Shown here: piece by piece, positions 9,178 to 18,141 of the stretch
Numbering within the stretch: the stretch's first letter is position 1
Layout of the letters: every line of letters starts with the position of its first letter
Assembly (NCBI RefSeq): GCF_013001025.1
Contig: NZ_CP053021.1
Coordinates: 1,054,001 to 1,118,000 of the forward strand
Length of the DNA stretch: 64,000 nt
Reading direction: 5' to 3'
DNA from: Sphingobium yanoikuyae
GTDB lineage: Bacteria; Pseudomonadota; Alphaproteobacteria; Sphingomonadales; Sphingomonadaceae
Made by a program: the position numbers and the translations under genes
The notes under the pieces: generated by a model
Database searches by the model: none
Seen by the model: only the letters and a program-made list of their open reading frames with translations
What the model was told of the DNA's origin: nothing

Positions 9178-9636
9178 TCATAGCGGCAGCGCCGTCGTCG
9201 ACTTGACCTCTTCCAGCACCGCATAGGTCCGCGTCTCGCGCACACCCGGCATGTCGACCAATTCCTCGGCCAGGAATTTCCGATAGGCGGCCATGTCCTT
9301 CATCCGGACCTTGATCAGATAGTCGAAGCCGCCGGCCACCATATGGCATTCCAATATGTCCCGCTGCCGCCGCGTCGCTTCGGCAAACTAGCGGAAGATG
9401 TCGCCGGTGGTGCGGTTGAGCAGCACTTCGATGAAGATCAGCAGCGGCCGCTGGTTGAGGTGCGGGTCGAGCAGCGCGACATAGGAAGAGATATAGCCAT
9501 TGTCGCGCAGCTTGCGCGTCCGGTCGAAACAGGCCGATGGCGAGAGATTGCAATGCTTGGCCAGATCCTGGTTGGTTATGCGACCATCGGTCTGAAGCTT
9601 GTTCAATATCTTCCGGTCAGTTTCGTCCAGGTTCAT
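9178..9636 (-). pseudogene. Lrp/AsnC family transcriptional regulator interrupted by an amber codon
   Basis: Reading from ATG 9636, the N-terminal helix-turn-helix is intact: DETDRKILNKLQTDGRI, then NLSPSACFDRTRKL. After GDIFR a TAG occurs at 9390-9388 in the same frame. The C-terminal RAM domain then continues without a frame change (ILECHMVAGGFDYLIKVRM, then VDMPGVRETRTYAVLEEVKS) to TGA at 9178. Total length is 152 codons including the stop, normal for Lrp. A single C-to-T change (for example CAG to TAG) explains it. It converges on the amidohydrolases and may once have controlled this cluster. A sequencing error is the alternative. Confidence 0.8.
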
Positions 9637-9814
9637 CGAAACCCCCAAAACGCTAGCAGTTGGCCAAACGTCAACGATATCTGTGCAAGTCGCGGAAAAT
9701 GCTGGGCTGCGATCCCATGGGCTCATGCCGGGGATAACGTATCGCTGTGGGAAACCCTCAGCGGCATCGCACGTCCCTCGCAGGATTAGCGCCCAACTTG
9801 CCAGCGAGACAGGA

Positions 9815-9832
9815 GTGTACTAAATGGTACAC
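9815..9832. promoter_or_regulatory. Palindromic operator-like site before the PQQ dehydrogenase
   Basis: GTGTAC-TAAATG-GTACAC is a perfect 6-bp inverted repeat about 95 bases before the GTG start of the PQQ dehydrogenase gene. The rest of the 9637-9925 gap shows no gene. Its size fits a TetR-type operator, and a TetR gene lies nearby at 13773-14393, but the link is inference. Confidence 0.4.
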
Positions 9833-9925
9833 AATGTCGCAGCCGTCAGGGCTGGGCGACTCGATCGGCCTGTGGACCCGTGGGCACCGCTCTCCGACGA
9901 CCATAAGAGATGAAGGAGGTGCCGC

Positions 9926-12355
9926 GTGTCAGGCACGAAAATGCACGGCCAGCCGCTTGTTCGCGGTTGGCTGCTTCTGTTGGGGGCGGTGATCCTTGCC
10001 GCTGGCCTCTTTTTCGCCATCGGCGGCGGCAAGCTCGTCAGCCTGGGCGGTAGTCCCTATTTCCTGATCGCCGGCATCGCGCTGGTCTTTGCGGGCGGCC
10101 TCATCGCCCTGCGCAAGGCCAGCGGCGGCCTGCTGTTCGGCGCCACCTTCCTGCTGACCATATTCTGGGCGCTGTGGGAGGTTGGCTTCAGCTTCTGGCC
10201 ACTGATCTCCCGCCTGCTGGCGATGGGTGTCGGCGCGACCGTCGTTGCACTCTCCTATCCGCTGCTGCGGCGCGGTGACGGTTCGTCGCCCGCCTGGCGG
10301 CCTGCATTGCTGATGACGGCGCTGGTCGGCCTCGGCTCGGCGGCTGGTGCGGCCGGCATGTTCATGGTCCATCCGACCGTGCCCTTTGCCGGGCAGATGG
10401 CATCGCTGGTGCCGGTCGATCCGGCGCGCGAGCAGAAGGACTGGACCGCCTATGGCAATACGCCAGGCGGCAGCCGCTTCGTCGCGCTCGACCAGATCAC
10501 CCGCGACAATGTGAGCAAGCTCAAGGTCGCCTGGACCTATCGCACCGGCGACGTCGCGCAGAGCGACGGCAATGGCGCCGAGGACCAGAATACCCCGCTG
10601 CAGGTCGGCGACACGCTGTTCATCTGCACCCCGCACAATAACGTCATCGCCCTCGACGCCGATACCGGGCGCGAGAAGTGGAAGACGCTGATCAATGCCA
10701 AGGCATCGGTCTGGATGCGCTGCCGGGGCCTTGCCTATTTCGACGCCCATGCGCCGATCCAGCAGCCCAGCCTGCCCGGTGCAACGCCGGTGACGGCCGT
10801 GACGGTGCCGACCGGCGCCGCCTGTCAGCGCCGCATCCTGATGAACACGATCAATGCCGAACTGATCGCGCTCGATGCCGACACCGGCAAGTTCTGCGCC
10901 GATTTCGGCACCAACGGCCGGGTGAACCTGAAGGCCGGCCTCGGCGATGCGCCCGATCCCCAATATCAGCTCACCTCCGCGCCGACGCTGGCGGGCACGA
11001 CCGTCGTGGTCGGCGGCCGCGTCGCCGACAATGTGCAGGTCGACATGCCGGGCGGCGTGATGCGCGGCTTCGACGTCATCACGGGCAAGCTGCGCTGGGC
11101 CTTCGATCCGGGCAATCCGGCGATTACCGGCGCGCCGCCGGCGGGCAAGAGCTACACCCGCTCGACCCCCAATGTCTGGGCGGCCATGTCCTATGATCCG
11201 GCGTCGAACACCGTGTTCATGCCGGTGGGCAGCGCCTCGGTCGATCTCTATGGCGTCACCCGCAGCGCGCTCGATCACACATATGGTGCGTCGATGCTGG
11301 CGCTCGATGCCACCACCGGCCGCGAGAAATGGCATTTCCAGACGGTCCATAATGATCTGTGGGACTTCGACTTGCCGATGCAGCCGAGCTTCGTCGACTT
11401 CCCCGTCGATGCTGCCCGCAAGGTGCCTGCGCTGGTCTTTGGCACCAAGGCCGGGCAGGTCTATGTGCTCGACCGCGCCACCGGCAAGCCGCTCACCGAC
11501 GTCAAGGAAGTGCCGGTCAAGCCGGCGAACATTCCGGGCGAGCCTTATTCGCCGACCCAGCCCAGGTCGCTGGGCATGCCGCAGATCGGCGTCGGTCCGC
11601 TGACCGAGGCGGACATGTGGGGCGCCACCCCGTTCGACCAGCTGCTCTGCCGCATCGCCTTCAAGGGCATGCGCTATGAAGGGCTCTACACCGCGCCGGG
11701 CACCGACAAGTCGCTGAGCTTCCCCGGATCGCTGGGCGGCATGAACTGGGGCGGCATCTCGACCGATCCGACCAGCGGCACCATCTTCGTCAACGACATG
11801 CGGCTGGGCTTGTGGGTGCAGATGTTCCCGCAGACCGCGGCGCAGAAGAGCCAGTCGGGCAGCGCCGGCGAGGCGGTCAATACCGGCATGGGCAGCGTCC
11901 CGCTGAAGGGCACGCCCTATTCGGTGGTGAAGGACCGCTTCCTGTCGGCGCTGGGTATCCCCTGTCAGGCGCCGCCCTATGGCACGCTGACCGCGATCGA
12001 TCTCAAGCGCCGGGCCATCAAGTGGCAGGTGCCAGTGGGCACGGTGCGCGACACCGGGCCGATGGGCATCCGCATGGGCCTGCCGATCCCGATCGGCATG
12101 CCCACGCTGGGCGGTACGCTGGCGACGCAGGGCGGCCTGGTCTTCATCGCCGGCACGCAGGATTTCTACCTGCGCGCCTTCAACGCGGCGACCGGCGCGG
12201 AAGTGTGGAAGGCCCGCCTGCCGGTCGGCAGCCAGGGCGGCCCGATGAGCTATAAGTCGCCCAAGAGCGGCAAGCAATATGTAGTCGTGACGGCGGGCGG
12301 TGCGCGCCAGTCCCCCGACCGGGGCGATTATGTGATCGCCTACACGCTGCGCTGA
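9926..12355 (+). CDS. Membrane-bound PQQ-dependent dehydrogenase, glucose/quinate/shikimate family
   Basis: An 809-residue quinoprotein dehydrogenase. About five transmembrane helices fill residues 13-150, which anchor the protein and pass electrons to ubiquinone. A periplasmic eight-bladed propeller follows, beginning near DWTAYGNTPGGSRF and containing repeated blade motifs of the type ALDADTGREKW, WAFDPGNP, ALDATTGREKW and VFIAGTQDFYLRAFNAATG. The length matches the Gcd/QuiA family (about 800). The start is GTG 9926, behind GAAGGAGGT at 9912-9920. The enzyme oxidises aldoses or quinate-type polyols in the periplasm and needs PQQ, whose genes are not in this window. The adjacent OprB-type porin would let the substrate into the periplasm. 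Confidence 0.9.
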   Translation: MSGTKMHGQPLVRGWLLLLGAVILAAGLFFAIGGGKLVSLGGSPYFLIAGIALVFAGGLIALRKASGGLLFGATFLLTIFWALWEVGFSFWPLISRLLAMGVGATVVALSYPLLRRGDGSSPAWRPALLMTALVGLGSAAGAAGMFMVHPTVPFAGQMASLVPVDPAREQKDWTAYGNTPGGSRFVALDQITRDNVSKLKVAWTYRTGDVAQSDGNGAEDQNTPLQVGDTLFICTPHNNVIALDADTGREKWKTLINAKASVWMRCRGLAYFDAHAPIQQPSLPGATPVTAVTVPTGAACQRRILMNTINAELIALDADTGKFCADFGTNGRVNLKAGLGDAPDPQYQLTSAPTLAGTTVVVGGRVADNVQVDMPGGVMRGFDVITGKLRWAFDPGNPAITGAPPAGKSYTRSTPNVWAAMSYDPASNTVFMPVGSASVDLYGVTRSALDHTYGASMLALDATTGREKWHFQTVHNDLWDFDLPMQPSFVDFPVDAARKVPALVFGTKAGQVYVLDRATGKPLTDVKEVPVKPANIPGEPYSPTQPRSLGMPQIGVGPLTEADMWGATPFDQLLCRIAFKGMRYEGLYTAPGTDKSLSFPGSLGGMNWGGISTDPTSGTIFVNDMRLGLWVQMFPQTAAQKSQSGSAGEAVNTGMGSVPLKGTPYSVVKDRFLSALGIPCQAPPYGTLTAIDLKRRAIKWQVPVGTVRDTGPMGIRMGLPIPIGMPTLGGTLATQGGLVFIAGTQDFYLRAFNAATGAEVWKARLPVGSQGGPMSYKSPKSGKQYVVVTAGGARQSPDRGDYVIAYTLR

Positions 12356-12361
12356 ACCATG

Positions 12362-12388
12362 GGCGGGGCGGCCCGGCGCCGCTCCGCC
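12362..12388 (+). terminator. Weak terminator-like hairpin
   Basis: An 11-position stem with one G-U (GGCGGGGCGGC with GCCGCTCCGCC) stands just after the dehydrogenase stop, but no T-run follows. It may only weaken transcription into the porin gene. Confidence 0.4.
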
Positions 12389-12447
12389 TGTCTGTCGTCA
12401 TCATTCATGTCACCGCGCGCAGATGTGCCGCGCGGAAGGGAGGGGCT

Positions 12448-13746
12448 TTGGCCCAACATCTTCACCTCCATGCCCGCCTGACCCTGGCGACGTTGCTGAC
12501 CCTGCTGCCGGTTGCGGGCGCCCATGCGCAGGAGGTCGCGCCGGAAAAGCCGGTTGTGGCCCCGCGCGAAACGCTGACCGGCGACTGGGGCGGGCTGCGT
12601 ACGCGGCTGAAGCAGGCGGGCGTCACGGTGCGCGCGGACTATGTCGGCGAAGCCTTTGCCGCGGTCGATGGCGGCCAGCGGCAGGGCAGCGCCTATACCC
12701 AGCAATTGCGCGCCAGCCTCGATTTCGACATGGACCGGATCGTCGGCCTCTCCGGCGGCATCGTGCATGTCACCATCAACGACCGGCGCGGCGTCGGCCT
12801 CTCTTCCGACATTGTCGGCAATCGCCTGCCGATCCAGGAGGCGGCCGGCGGCAATTATACCCGTCTGTCGGAACTCAGCTATGAGCAGAATATCGACAAT
12901 GGCCGGCTCAACCTGCGCCTGGGCTATTTTGCCATGGGCAATGATCTGGGCGGTATGATCCTGGGCTGCAATTTCGTCAATGCGGCCTTCTGTGCCCATC
13001 CGCTGTCGGAATCGGGCAATAGCGGCTGGTATAATTATCCCAATGCCCGCTGGGGTGCGGCGGTGCGCTATCGCATCCGGCCGGATCTGGCGCTGCGCAC
13101 CGGCGTCTATCAGGTCAATCCCCGCCTCAACGATCCCGACAATGCCTTCCGTCCCTTTGCCGGCGGCACGACCGGCGTATTGCTGCCGCTGGAGCTGGAA
13201 TATGATCCCGGCATCGCGCCGGGCAGTCATGTGCTGCCGGGCCATTACAAGATCGGCGCCTATTATGACACGTCCCGCGCCGCCCGGCGCGGCGAGCAGG
13301 GCATGTTGCGGGGGCGATACGGCGTCTATGCGCTGGCCGACCAGATGATCCTGCGCGAAGGGACGGGCAATCGCGGCCTCTCCATCTTCGCCCAGTTCAC
13401 CGCCAACCCGGAGGCGTCAGCCCAGATCACCCACTGGTATGCGGCCGGGCTGGTCAAGACCGGCACCTTTGCCGGCAGGGACGCCGACAGCATCTCGATC
13501 GGCATCGTCCATGCACAGGTCAATCCACGCCTGCGCCGCGCAGCCGCCACTGCGCAGGATATTCCCGGCGGCTACGCCGCGCTGCCGGTGGGCGAGACCG
13601 CGATCGAGATGAGCTATGGCATCCAGCTGCGGCGCTGGCTCAGCATCCGGCCGGACGTCCAATATATTCTCGATCCCGGCGCGTTTTCCTACCGCCGCAC
13701 CAATGATGCGCTGGCGCTGGGCGGCCAGGTCAAGATGCAGTTCTGA
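12448..13746 (+). CDS. OprB-type carbohydrate-selective porin
   Basis: A 432-residue outer-membrane porin. It starts at TTG 12448 behind AAGGGAGGGG. The signal peptide has hydrophobic 10-24 and cleavage near AHAQ. The mature N-terminus carries TLTGDWGGLRTRL, the recognisable OprB-family motif, and the rest is beta-barrel-like with a terminal Phe (KMQF). OprB porins admit sugars to the periplasm. Placement after a PQQ dehydrogenase of the glucose family supports a shared periplasmic oxidation role. Confidence 0.87.
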   Translation: MAQHLHLHARLTLATLLTLLPVAGAHAQEVAPEKPVVAPRETLTGDWGGLRTRLKQAGVTVRADYVGEAFAAVDGGQRQGSAYTQQLRASLDFDMDRIVGLSGGIVHVTINDRRGVGLSSDIVGNRLPIQEAAGGNYTRLSELSYEQNIDNGRLNLRLGYFAMGNDLGGMILGCNFVNAAFCAHPLSESGNSGWYNYPNARWGAAVRYRIRPDLALRTGVYQVNPRLNDPDNAFRPFAGGTTGVLLPLELEYDPGIAPGSHVLPGHYKIGAYYDTSRAARRGEQGMLRGRYGVYALADQMILREGTGNRGLSIFAQFTANPEASAQITHWYAAGLVKTGTFAGRDADSISIGIVHAQVNPRLRRAAATAQDIPGGYAALPVGETAIEMSYGIQLRRWLSIRPDVQYILDPGAFSYRRTNDALALGGQVKMQF

Positions 13747-13772
13747 CCTGGCTCATGGTCTCGGCCCAGCCT

Positions 13773-14393
13773 TCAGACGTCTGCCCGGCAATAGCGCAGC
13801 ACATTGTCGATCACCTGCGCGCGGCGGCGTTCGGCCGCCGCTTCGCTGGTCATGTCGATGCCGAAGATCGCGTGGAAACTGTGGCGGTTGGACACGAAGT
13901 AGAAGGCGAGGGCGCTGATCGTCATGTGCAGGTCGACGGCGTCCAGCCCGGCCCGGAAACTGCCATCGGCAATGCCGCGATCGATCAGTGCCTGGGTCTT
14001 GGGCAGGACGATCTCGTTATGCCCTTCCGAAATCTCGCCGACATGCGGGCCGCCCCGGATATTCTCGTCCATCACCAGCCGCACCAGTTCGGGATGGTTG
14101 AAATGATAGTCGAAGGTGAGGGCGGTCAGCCGCTCCAGCGCGGCAAGCGGCAGCAGGTCGCCCAGTTCGGCCTCCAGTTCGGCCGATCTGATGCCGCGAT
14201 AGGCTTCGGTCAGGACCGCGCGATACAGCCCGTCCTTGCTGCCGAAATGATAATAGATCATCCGCTTGGACGTTGCGGTCGCGGCCGCAATTTCGTCCAC
14301 CCGCGCGCCGGCATAGCCTTTTTCCGCGAAATGCTGGGTAGCGATCGCGACGATGTCGCGCCGGTTGCGTTCGGTGAAATTCTGCTTGTCCAC
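13773..14393 (-). CDS. TetR family transcriptional regulator
   Basis: A TetR repressor with helix-turn-helix at the N-terminus (RRDIVAIATQHFAEKGYAGARVDEIA, then SKRMIYYHFGSKDGLY) and a ligand-binding C-terminal domain with LVMDENIRGG. I take GTG 14393 (206 aa, beginning VDKQNF) as the start because the TetR fold begins there; GTG 14432 would add 13 residues. It is convergent with the porin and divergent from the NADH dehydrogenase, with palindromes in the shared upstream region. Those could be its operators. The inducer is unknown. Confidence 0.85.
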   Translation of the reverse strand: MDKQNFTERNRRDIVAIATQHFAEKGYAGARVDEIAAATATSKRMIYYHFGSKDGLYRAVLTEAYRGIRSAELEAELGDLLPLAALERLTALTFDYHFNHPELVRLVMDENIRGGPHVGEISEGHNEIVLPKTQALIDRGIADGSFRAGLDAVDLHMTISALAFYFVSNRHSFHAIFGIDMTSEAAAERRRAQVIDNVLRYCRADV

Positions 14394-14434
14394 GCCTCGC
14401 TTTGCGACGCCGGGCGGCCTATTGCAATGCACAA

Positions 14435-14456
14435 CCGGCGCGCCGGATCGCGATCC
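14435..14456. promoter_or_regulatory. Overlapping palindromes between divergent TetR and NADH dehydrogenase genes
   Basis: CCGGCGCGCCGG (14435-14446) and GGATCGCGATCC (14445-14456) are perfect 12-bp palindromes that share two bases. Their position between divergent starts fits a TetR autoregulatory operator. No -35/-10 pair is obvious. Confidence 0.4.
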
Positions 14457-14485
14457 GCCGGTCTGCCGATCGAGGAGGAATGCGC

Positions 14486-15805
14486 TTGATCCCCGACAAG
14501 AAGACCCAGATCGTCATCGTCGGGGGCGGCGCCGCCGGCCTCGAACTCGCGCGCAAGCTCGGCGCCCGCTACGGCCGCAAGCGGCATGACATCATCCTGA
14601 TCGATCGCAACCGCACCCATATCTGGAAACCGCTGCTGCACGAGGTCGCGACCGGATCGCTCGACGCCAGCCTGGACGAGGTCGGCTATCGCAGCCACTG
14701 CCATCGCTGGGGCTATCGCTATCTCTATGGGACGCTGCAGGGCATCGATCGGACTGCACGGCGGGTCCATGTCGCACCGGTGTTCGATCCTAAGGGGCGT
14801 GAGGTGGTGAGCGCCCATTCGGTGCGCTACGACTATCTGGTGCTGGCCTATGGGTCGGTCACCAATGATTTCGGGACGCCGGGCGTCGCCGACAATTGCC
14901 TGTTCCTCGACAGCCGGGCCCAGGCCGACAGTTTCCGGGACCAGTTGCTCGACCATTGCCTGCGCGTGTCGCGCGCCATGTCGGCCGATCCCGCATCGGA
15001 CGCGCGGGTGCGGATCGCGATCGTCGGCGGTGGCGCCACCGGGGTCGAACTGGCCGCCGAACTCTATAATGCCGCCGATGCGCTGGGCTATTATGGGCTG
15101 GAAGTGTTCGATCGCCAGCGGCTCGACGTCACCCTGCTGGAAGCCGGGCCACGCATCCTGCCGGCCTTGCCGGACCGGCTGGCCGACGCCGCGCGGGAGG
15201 AACTGGAAGTGCTGGGCGTCAAGGTGCGCGCTGGCGTCGCCGTCACCGCCTCCACGCCAGAGGGAATGGAAACGAAGGATGCCGGCTTCGTCCCCGCCGA
15301 TCTTCAGGTCTGGGCCGCCGGGGTCAAGGCGGCGGCGATCCGCGATGGCCTGGATGGGCTGGAACTGTCCCGCGCCGGCCAGGTGATCGTGCGCCCGACG
15401 CTACAGAGCCTGGCTGACGACCGCGTCTTCGCGATGGGCGATTGCGCCTCCTACACGCCACAGGGCGCCGATCGGCCGATCCCGCCGCGCGCGCAGGCCG
15501 CGCATCAGATGGCCGACACGGTGTTCGCCAATCTCGGCCGGCTGATGGCTGATCGCCCGCTCAAGAGCTTCGTCTACAAGGATCATGGCTCGCTGGTGTC
15601 GCTCAGCCGCTATTCGACGGTCGGATCATTGATGGGCAAGCTGGTGGGCGGGCGCATGGCGGTGGAAGGGCGGCTGGCCCGCTTCGTCTATATGTCGCTC
15701 TATCGCATGCATCTGCTCGCCGTTCACGGCAACATACGTGGTCCCGCGCTGATCCTGGTCAGCCATATCAACCGCTTTGTGCGCCCGCGCCTCAAGTTGC
15801 ACTGA
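14486..15805 (+). CDS. Type II NADH:quinone oxidoreductase (NDH-2)
   Basis: About 439 residues. The N-terminal FAD dinucleotide-binding motif is IVIVGGGAAGLELA. The second, NAD(P)-binding, motif is IAIVGGGATGVELAAEL near residue 185. The FAD-contact segment RVFAMGDCAS lies near 320, and a C-terminal membrane-associating region ends LILVSHINRFVRPRLK. The enzyme passes electrons from NADH to quinone without pumping protons. TTG 14486 is preferred because GAGGAGG at 14472-14478 is then properly spaced; ATG 14480 would be only one base from it. It is divergent from the TetR gene. Confidence 0.88.
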   Translation: MIPDKKTQIVIVGGGAAGLELARKLGARYGRKRHDIILIDRNRTHIWKPLLHEVATGSLDASLDEVGYRSHCHRWGYRYLYGTLQGIDRTARRVHVAPVFDPKGREVVSAHSVRYDYLVLAYGSVTNDFGTPGVADNCLFLDSRAQADSFRDQLLDHCLRVSRAMSADPASDARVRIAIVGGGATGVELAAELYNAADALGYYGLEVFDRQRLDVTLLEAGPRILPALPDRLADAAREELEVLGVKVRAGVAVTASTPEGMETKDAGFVPADLQVWAAGVKAAAIRDGLDGLELSRAGQVIVRPTLQSLADDRVFAMGDCASYTPQGADRPIPPRAQAAHQMADTVFANLGRLMADRPLKSFVYKDHGSLVSLSRYSTVGSLMGKLVGGRMAVEGRLARFVYMSLYRMHLLAVHGNIRGPALILVSHINRFVRPRLKLH

Positions 15806-15941
15806 GGCGCCGGGCGGCTGCGGCCGCAAGTGACAGGGCCATCACCACAGAATTACTGCGATCAGGTTGAGACGGGCGGCGTCTGCGGCCTGGTCTCTCG
15901 CCTGAACGCGCCCCTAAGGGCCATTTTCGATGTCTTGGAAA

Positions 15942-15986
15942 TGGTAGCGGAGGAGGGACTTGAACCCCCGACACGCGGATTATGAT
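15942..15986 (-). other. 3' fragment of a CAU-anticodon tRNA; inferred prophage attL
   Basis: On the - strand, 15986 to 15942 reads as the 3' part of a tRNA: anticodon loop ATCATAA (anticodon CAU), right anticodon stem TCCGC, variable loop GTGTC, T-stem GGGGG / CCCTC around TTCAAGT, acceptor strand CTCCGCT, discriminator A, then CCA. The 5' half (which should carry GCGGA left of the loop and an AGCGGAG acceptor) is absent; the sequence right of 15986 diverges. This is what remains when a phage integrates into the 3' half of a tRNA. The intact tRNA should be rebuilt at the far end. Elongator Met versus lysidine-Ile cannot be decided from this half. Confidence 0.85.
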
Positions 15987-16043
15987 ACAGGTGCTTAGCG
16001 GTCATTTTCAACGGGTTATCTGTAAACCCAATGGAGAACGACC

Positions 16044-16580
16044 GTGCAGAATCAAATACCTGCGGGGAGCGATGTAAACCAAATTGGGACTGCCGTCACC
16101 GGCTTGTGTGGCGACAGATATGGGCGGGCGACGCGCATTTATCCGATCATCGAGAACGGCAAGCTGGTTGCCATTTTCATGGAGGATGGTCGCAATATCC
16201 ATCCGTTGATCCCGGTGGCTTTGCGGGCTGAGATCAAGCCAGAATCATTCGAAGAGGAGGCGATCCGCCTCCACGCCATGGCGGACGCAGATAATTTCCG
16301 TCCCGAGATGTGTTATTTCATCGGCGGCGATGACGGCGCGATCAAGATCGGCAAGAGCGTGGCGCCCGATAAGCGGTTGCGCCAGATACAGATCAATTGC
16401 CCGGTCCCAATCCGCATACTGGCGCTTGCTCATGGCGGCGGCGCGCGCGAACGAGCCTATCACGCCCAGTTCGGAGCGTCATGGTCGCACGGCGAATGGT
16501 TCGCCCGCACGCCCGCCATCCTAGCCGAGATCGCCCGCCTCAACGCCACCCGCCCCGCCGATCTGGGGAGGGGGGTATGA
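16044..16580 (+). CDS. GIY-YIG nuclease-like protein (T5orf172/MUG113 type)
   Basis: A 178-residue protein. Residues about 92-155 carry the GIY-YIG-like pattern CYFIGG...IKIGKSVAPDKRLRQIQ, then a conserved HAQFGASWSHGEWF. The N-terminal 90 residues match nothing I recognise. The start is GTG 16044, with GGAGAA upstream. It is the first gene inside the prophage and overlaps the methyltransferase gene (ATGA). Such proteins in phages may be nucleases or accessory factors; the role here is unknown. Confidence 0.7.
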   Translation: MQNQIPAGSDVNQIGTAVTGLCGDRYGRATRIYPIIENGKLVAIFMEDGRNIHPLIPVALRAEIKPESFEEEAIRLHAMADADNFRPEMCYFIGGDDGAIKIGKSVAPDKRLRQIQINCPVPIRILALAHGGGARERAYHAQFGASWSHGEWFARTPAILAEIARLNATRPADLGRGV

Positions 16581-17941
16581 GCACCGCCCTAGCACCCCAG
16601 CGCACAGTCGCTGACCTGATCGAGGAATACGAGGCCAAGCACGCCGCGATCGAGCAGGCGATTAGTTCGTTCGATGACGCTTTTACCGCGCTCGGCATGG
16701 CCGCCACCGTCCAGGGGCATTTTGTCGAGCCGGTGGGCAGCAAGTCTTACCTCTATGCCGATAAGCTCCGCAAGAACCTGCTGATATCGGGATGGCGCGC
16801 GATCTATAGCCGCCTCGACATCGCCAAGATCGCCAGCGCCAAGGACAAGAAGCTTTTCGACCAGACGCTAGCCAGTCCGCCGCCGCTGACGATGGAGACG
16901 GCGAAGGCGACCTTTGGCGATTATCTGATGCGCCCGCGCTTCCACATTCTGCGCGGCCTGGCGGAATCGTTCACCGCGCTGGACCCGGCATACAAGTCGC
17001 ACAGCAAGGTGCGCATCGGCGTGAAGGGGCTGCCCAAGCGCGTCATCTTCTCGTTCGGCCATTACTGTTCCGGCTATGGCTTCGACCAATTCCGGGACAT
17101 GGTGAACGCTCTGGCTGCGGTTCGTGGTCAGGCCGCGCTTGAATGGTGCGAAATTCAGGCGATGGAGGCGGATCACAAGGCCGGCGAGGATGCGACCTTC
17201 TCGGCGCGCGAACTGATGCGGTTTAAGGCTGGGCGCGGCGATGAGGCGATCCTTGTCCCCGATCGCGGCATCACGGTGCGCAAGTTCGCCAATGGCAACG
17301 CGCATGTCTTCTTCGACCGGGATTCGTTGCTGGCCATCAATCGCGGTCTGGCTGAGTTCTACGGCGAGGTGCTGCCTGATGTTGAGCCGGAGGGCGTGAA
17401 GCCGAGCGCCAGCACTGCCGTGTCGAAGGATCTGCAATTCTACCCGACGCCGCGCGCCGTGGTCGACGCTGCGCTGGAGTTCGCGCATATTCCAAACCCG
17501 GCGCATTACAGCCGCTACGATGGCGATATGCCTGTCCTGCGCGTGCTGGAGCCATCCTGCGGCGATGGCCGGATCATGGACGCCCTGCGCGAACGCCGCC
17601 AGAACGCTTTCGGGATCGAGTATCATCCGGGCCGGGCGGCCGAAGCCAAGGCAAAGGGTCATGCCGTCCTGACCGCCAACTTCCTCGACCACCCGCCGAC
17701 GCCGGAATTTGACGCGGTGGTGATGAACCCGCCGTTCTATGGCCGCCACTATGTGAAGCACGTTCAACATGCCCTGCGCTTCCTGAAGCCGGGCGGCACG
17801 CTGGTTTCGATCCTTCCGGCGACTGCGCATTATGATCACGGCGAGCTGGCAGGCGAGTGGCGCGACCTGCCGGTGGGCAGCTTCTCCGAGAGCGGGACGA
17901 ATGTGCCGACCGGGATGCTTCGGATGAGGGCGCCAGCATGA
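16577..17941 (+). CDS. DUF4942 domain DNA N6-adenine methyltransferase-like protein
   Basis: A 454-residue protein. The N-terminal 270 residues resemble DUF4942, with FSFGHYCSGYGFDQF and YPTPRAVV near residue 290. They are followed by a Rossmann methyltransferase domain with SAM motif I VLEPSCGDGRIMDAL near 325 and catalytic NPPF near 385. NPPF indicates amino-group methylation, most likely adenine N6. Phages use such enzymes to avoid host restriction or to regulate their own DNA. The start at 16577 overlaps the preceding stop and has GGGGAGGGGGG upstream. No partner restriction enzyme is seen. Confidence 0.8.
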   Translation: MSTALAPQRTVADLIEEYEAKHAAIEQAISSFDDAFTALGMAATVQGHFVEPVGSKSYLYADKLRKNLLISGWRAIYSRLDIAKIASAKDKKLFDQTLASPPPLTMETAKATFGDYLMRPRFHILRGLAESFTALDPAYKSHSKVRIGVKGLPKRVIFSFGHYCSGYGFDQFRDMVNALAAVRGQAALEWCEIQAMEADHKAGEDATFSARELMRFKAGRGDEAILVPDRGITVRKFANGNAHVFFDRDSLLAINRGLAEFYGEVLPDVEPEGVKPSASTAVSKDLQFYPTPRAVVDAALEFAHIPNPAHYSRYDGDMPVLRVLEPSCGDGRIMDALRERRQNAFGIEYHPGRAAEAKAKGHAVLTANFLDHPPTPEFDAVVMNPPFYGRHYVKHVQHALRFLKPGGTLVSILPATAHYDHGELAGEWRDLPVGSFSESGTNVPTGMLRMRAPA

Positions 17942-18141
17942 TCCGGCGGTTCTGCTTCATCAGCGACGCGTGGGAATGCTCTCGCGTGCCCAGCATCGTC
18001 CGCGAGCATCCCGAGGGAAGTGACGACATCGTGATCGCCCAGCTTTCACGGATCGGCCACCCGCAAGAACTCTATGACCTGTGCCGCCTGGCGAATGCTG
18101 CTTTGAAGGCCGGCCTGACCCCGGAGGATGGCGCCCCATGA
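17938..18141 (+). CDS. Small phage hypothetical protein
   Basis: A 67-residue protein beginning MIRRFCFISDAWECSRV, with no recognised domain. It overlaps both neighbours by 4 bases (ATGA at each end), so it is part of the left-end accessory operon behind the methyltransferase gene. Confidence 0.65.
   Translation: MIRRFCFISDAWECSRVPSIVREHPEGSDDIVIAQLSRIGHPQELYDLCRLANAALKAGLTPEDGAP

Noticed and set aside
9929..12277. Long antisense open frame opposite the PQQ dehydrogenase gene
   Set aside because: Also a GC-driven shadow; Arg/His/Ala-rich product with no motif.
16577..17941. Complete restriction-modification system at the left prophage end
   Set aside because: Only the methyltransferase is recognisable; the adjacent small proteins show no endonuclease motif of a restriction enzyme.
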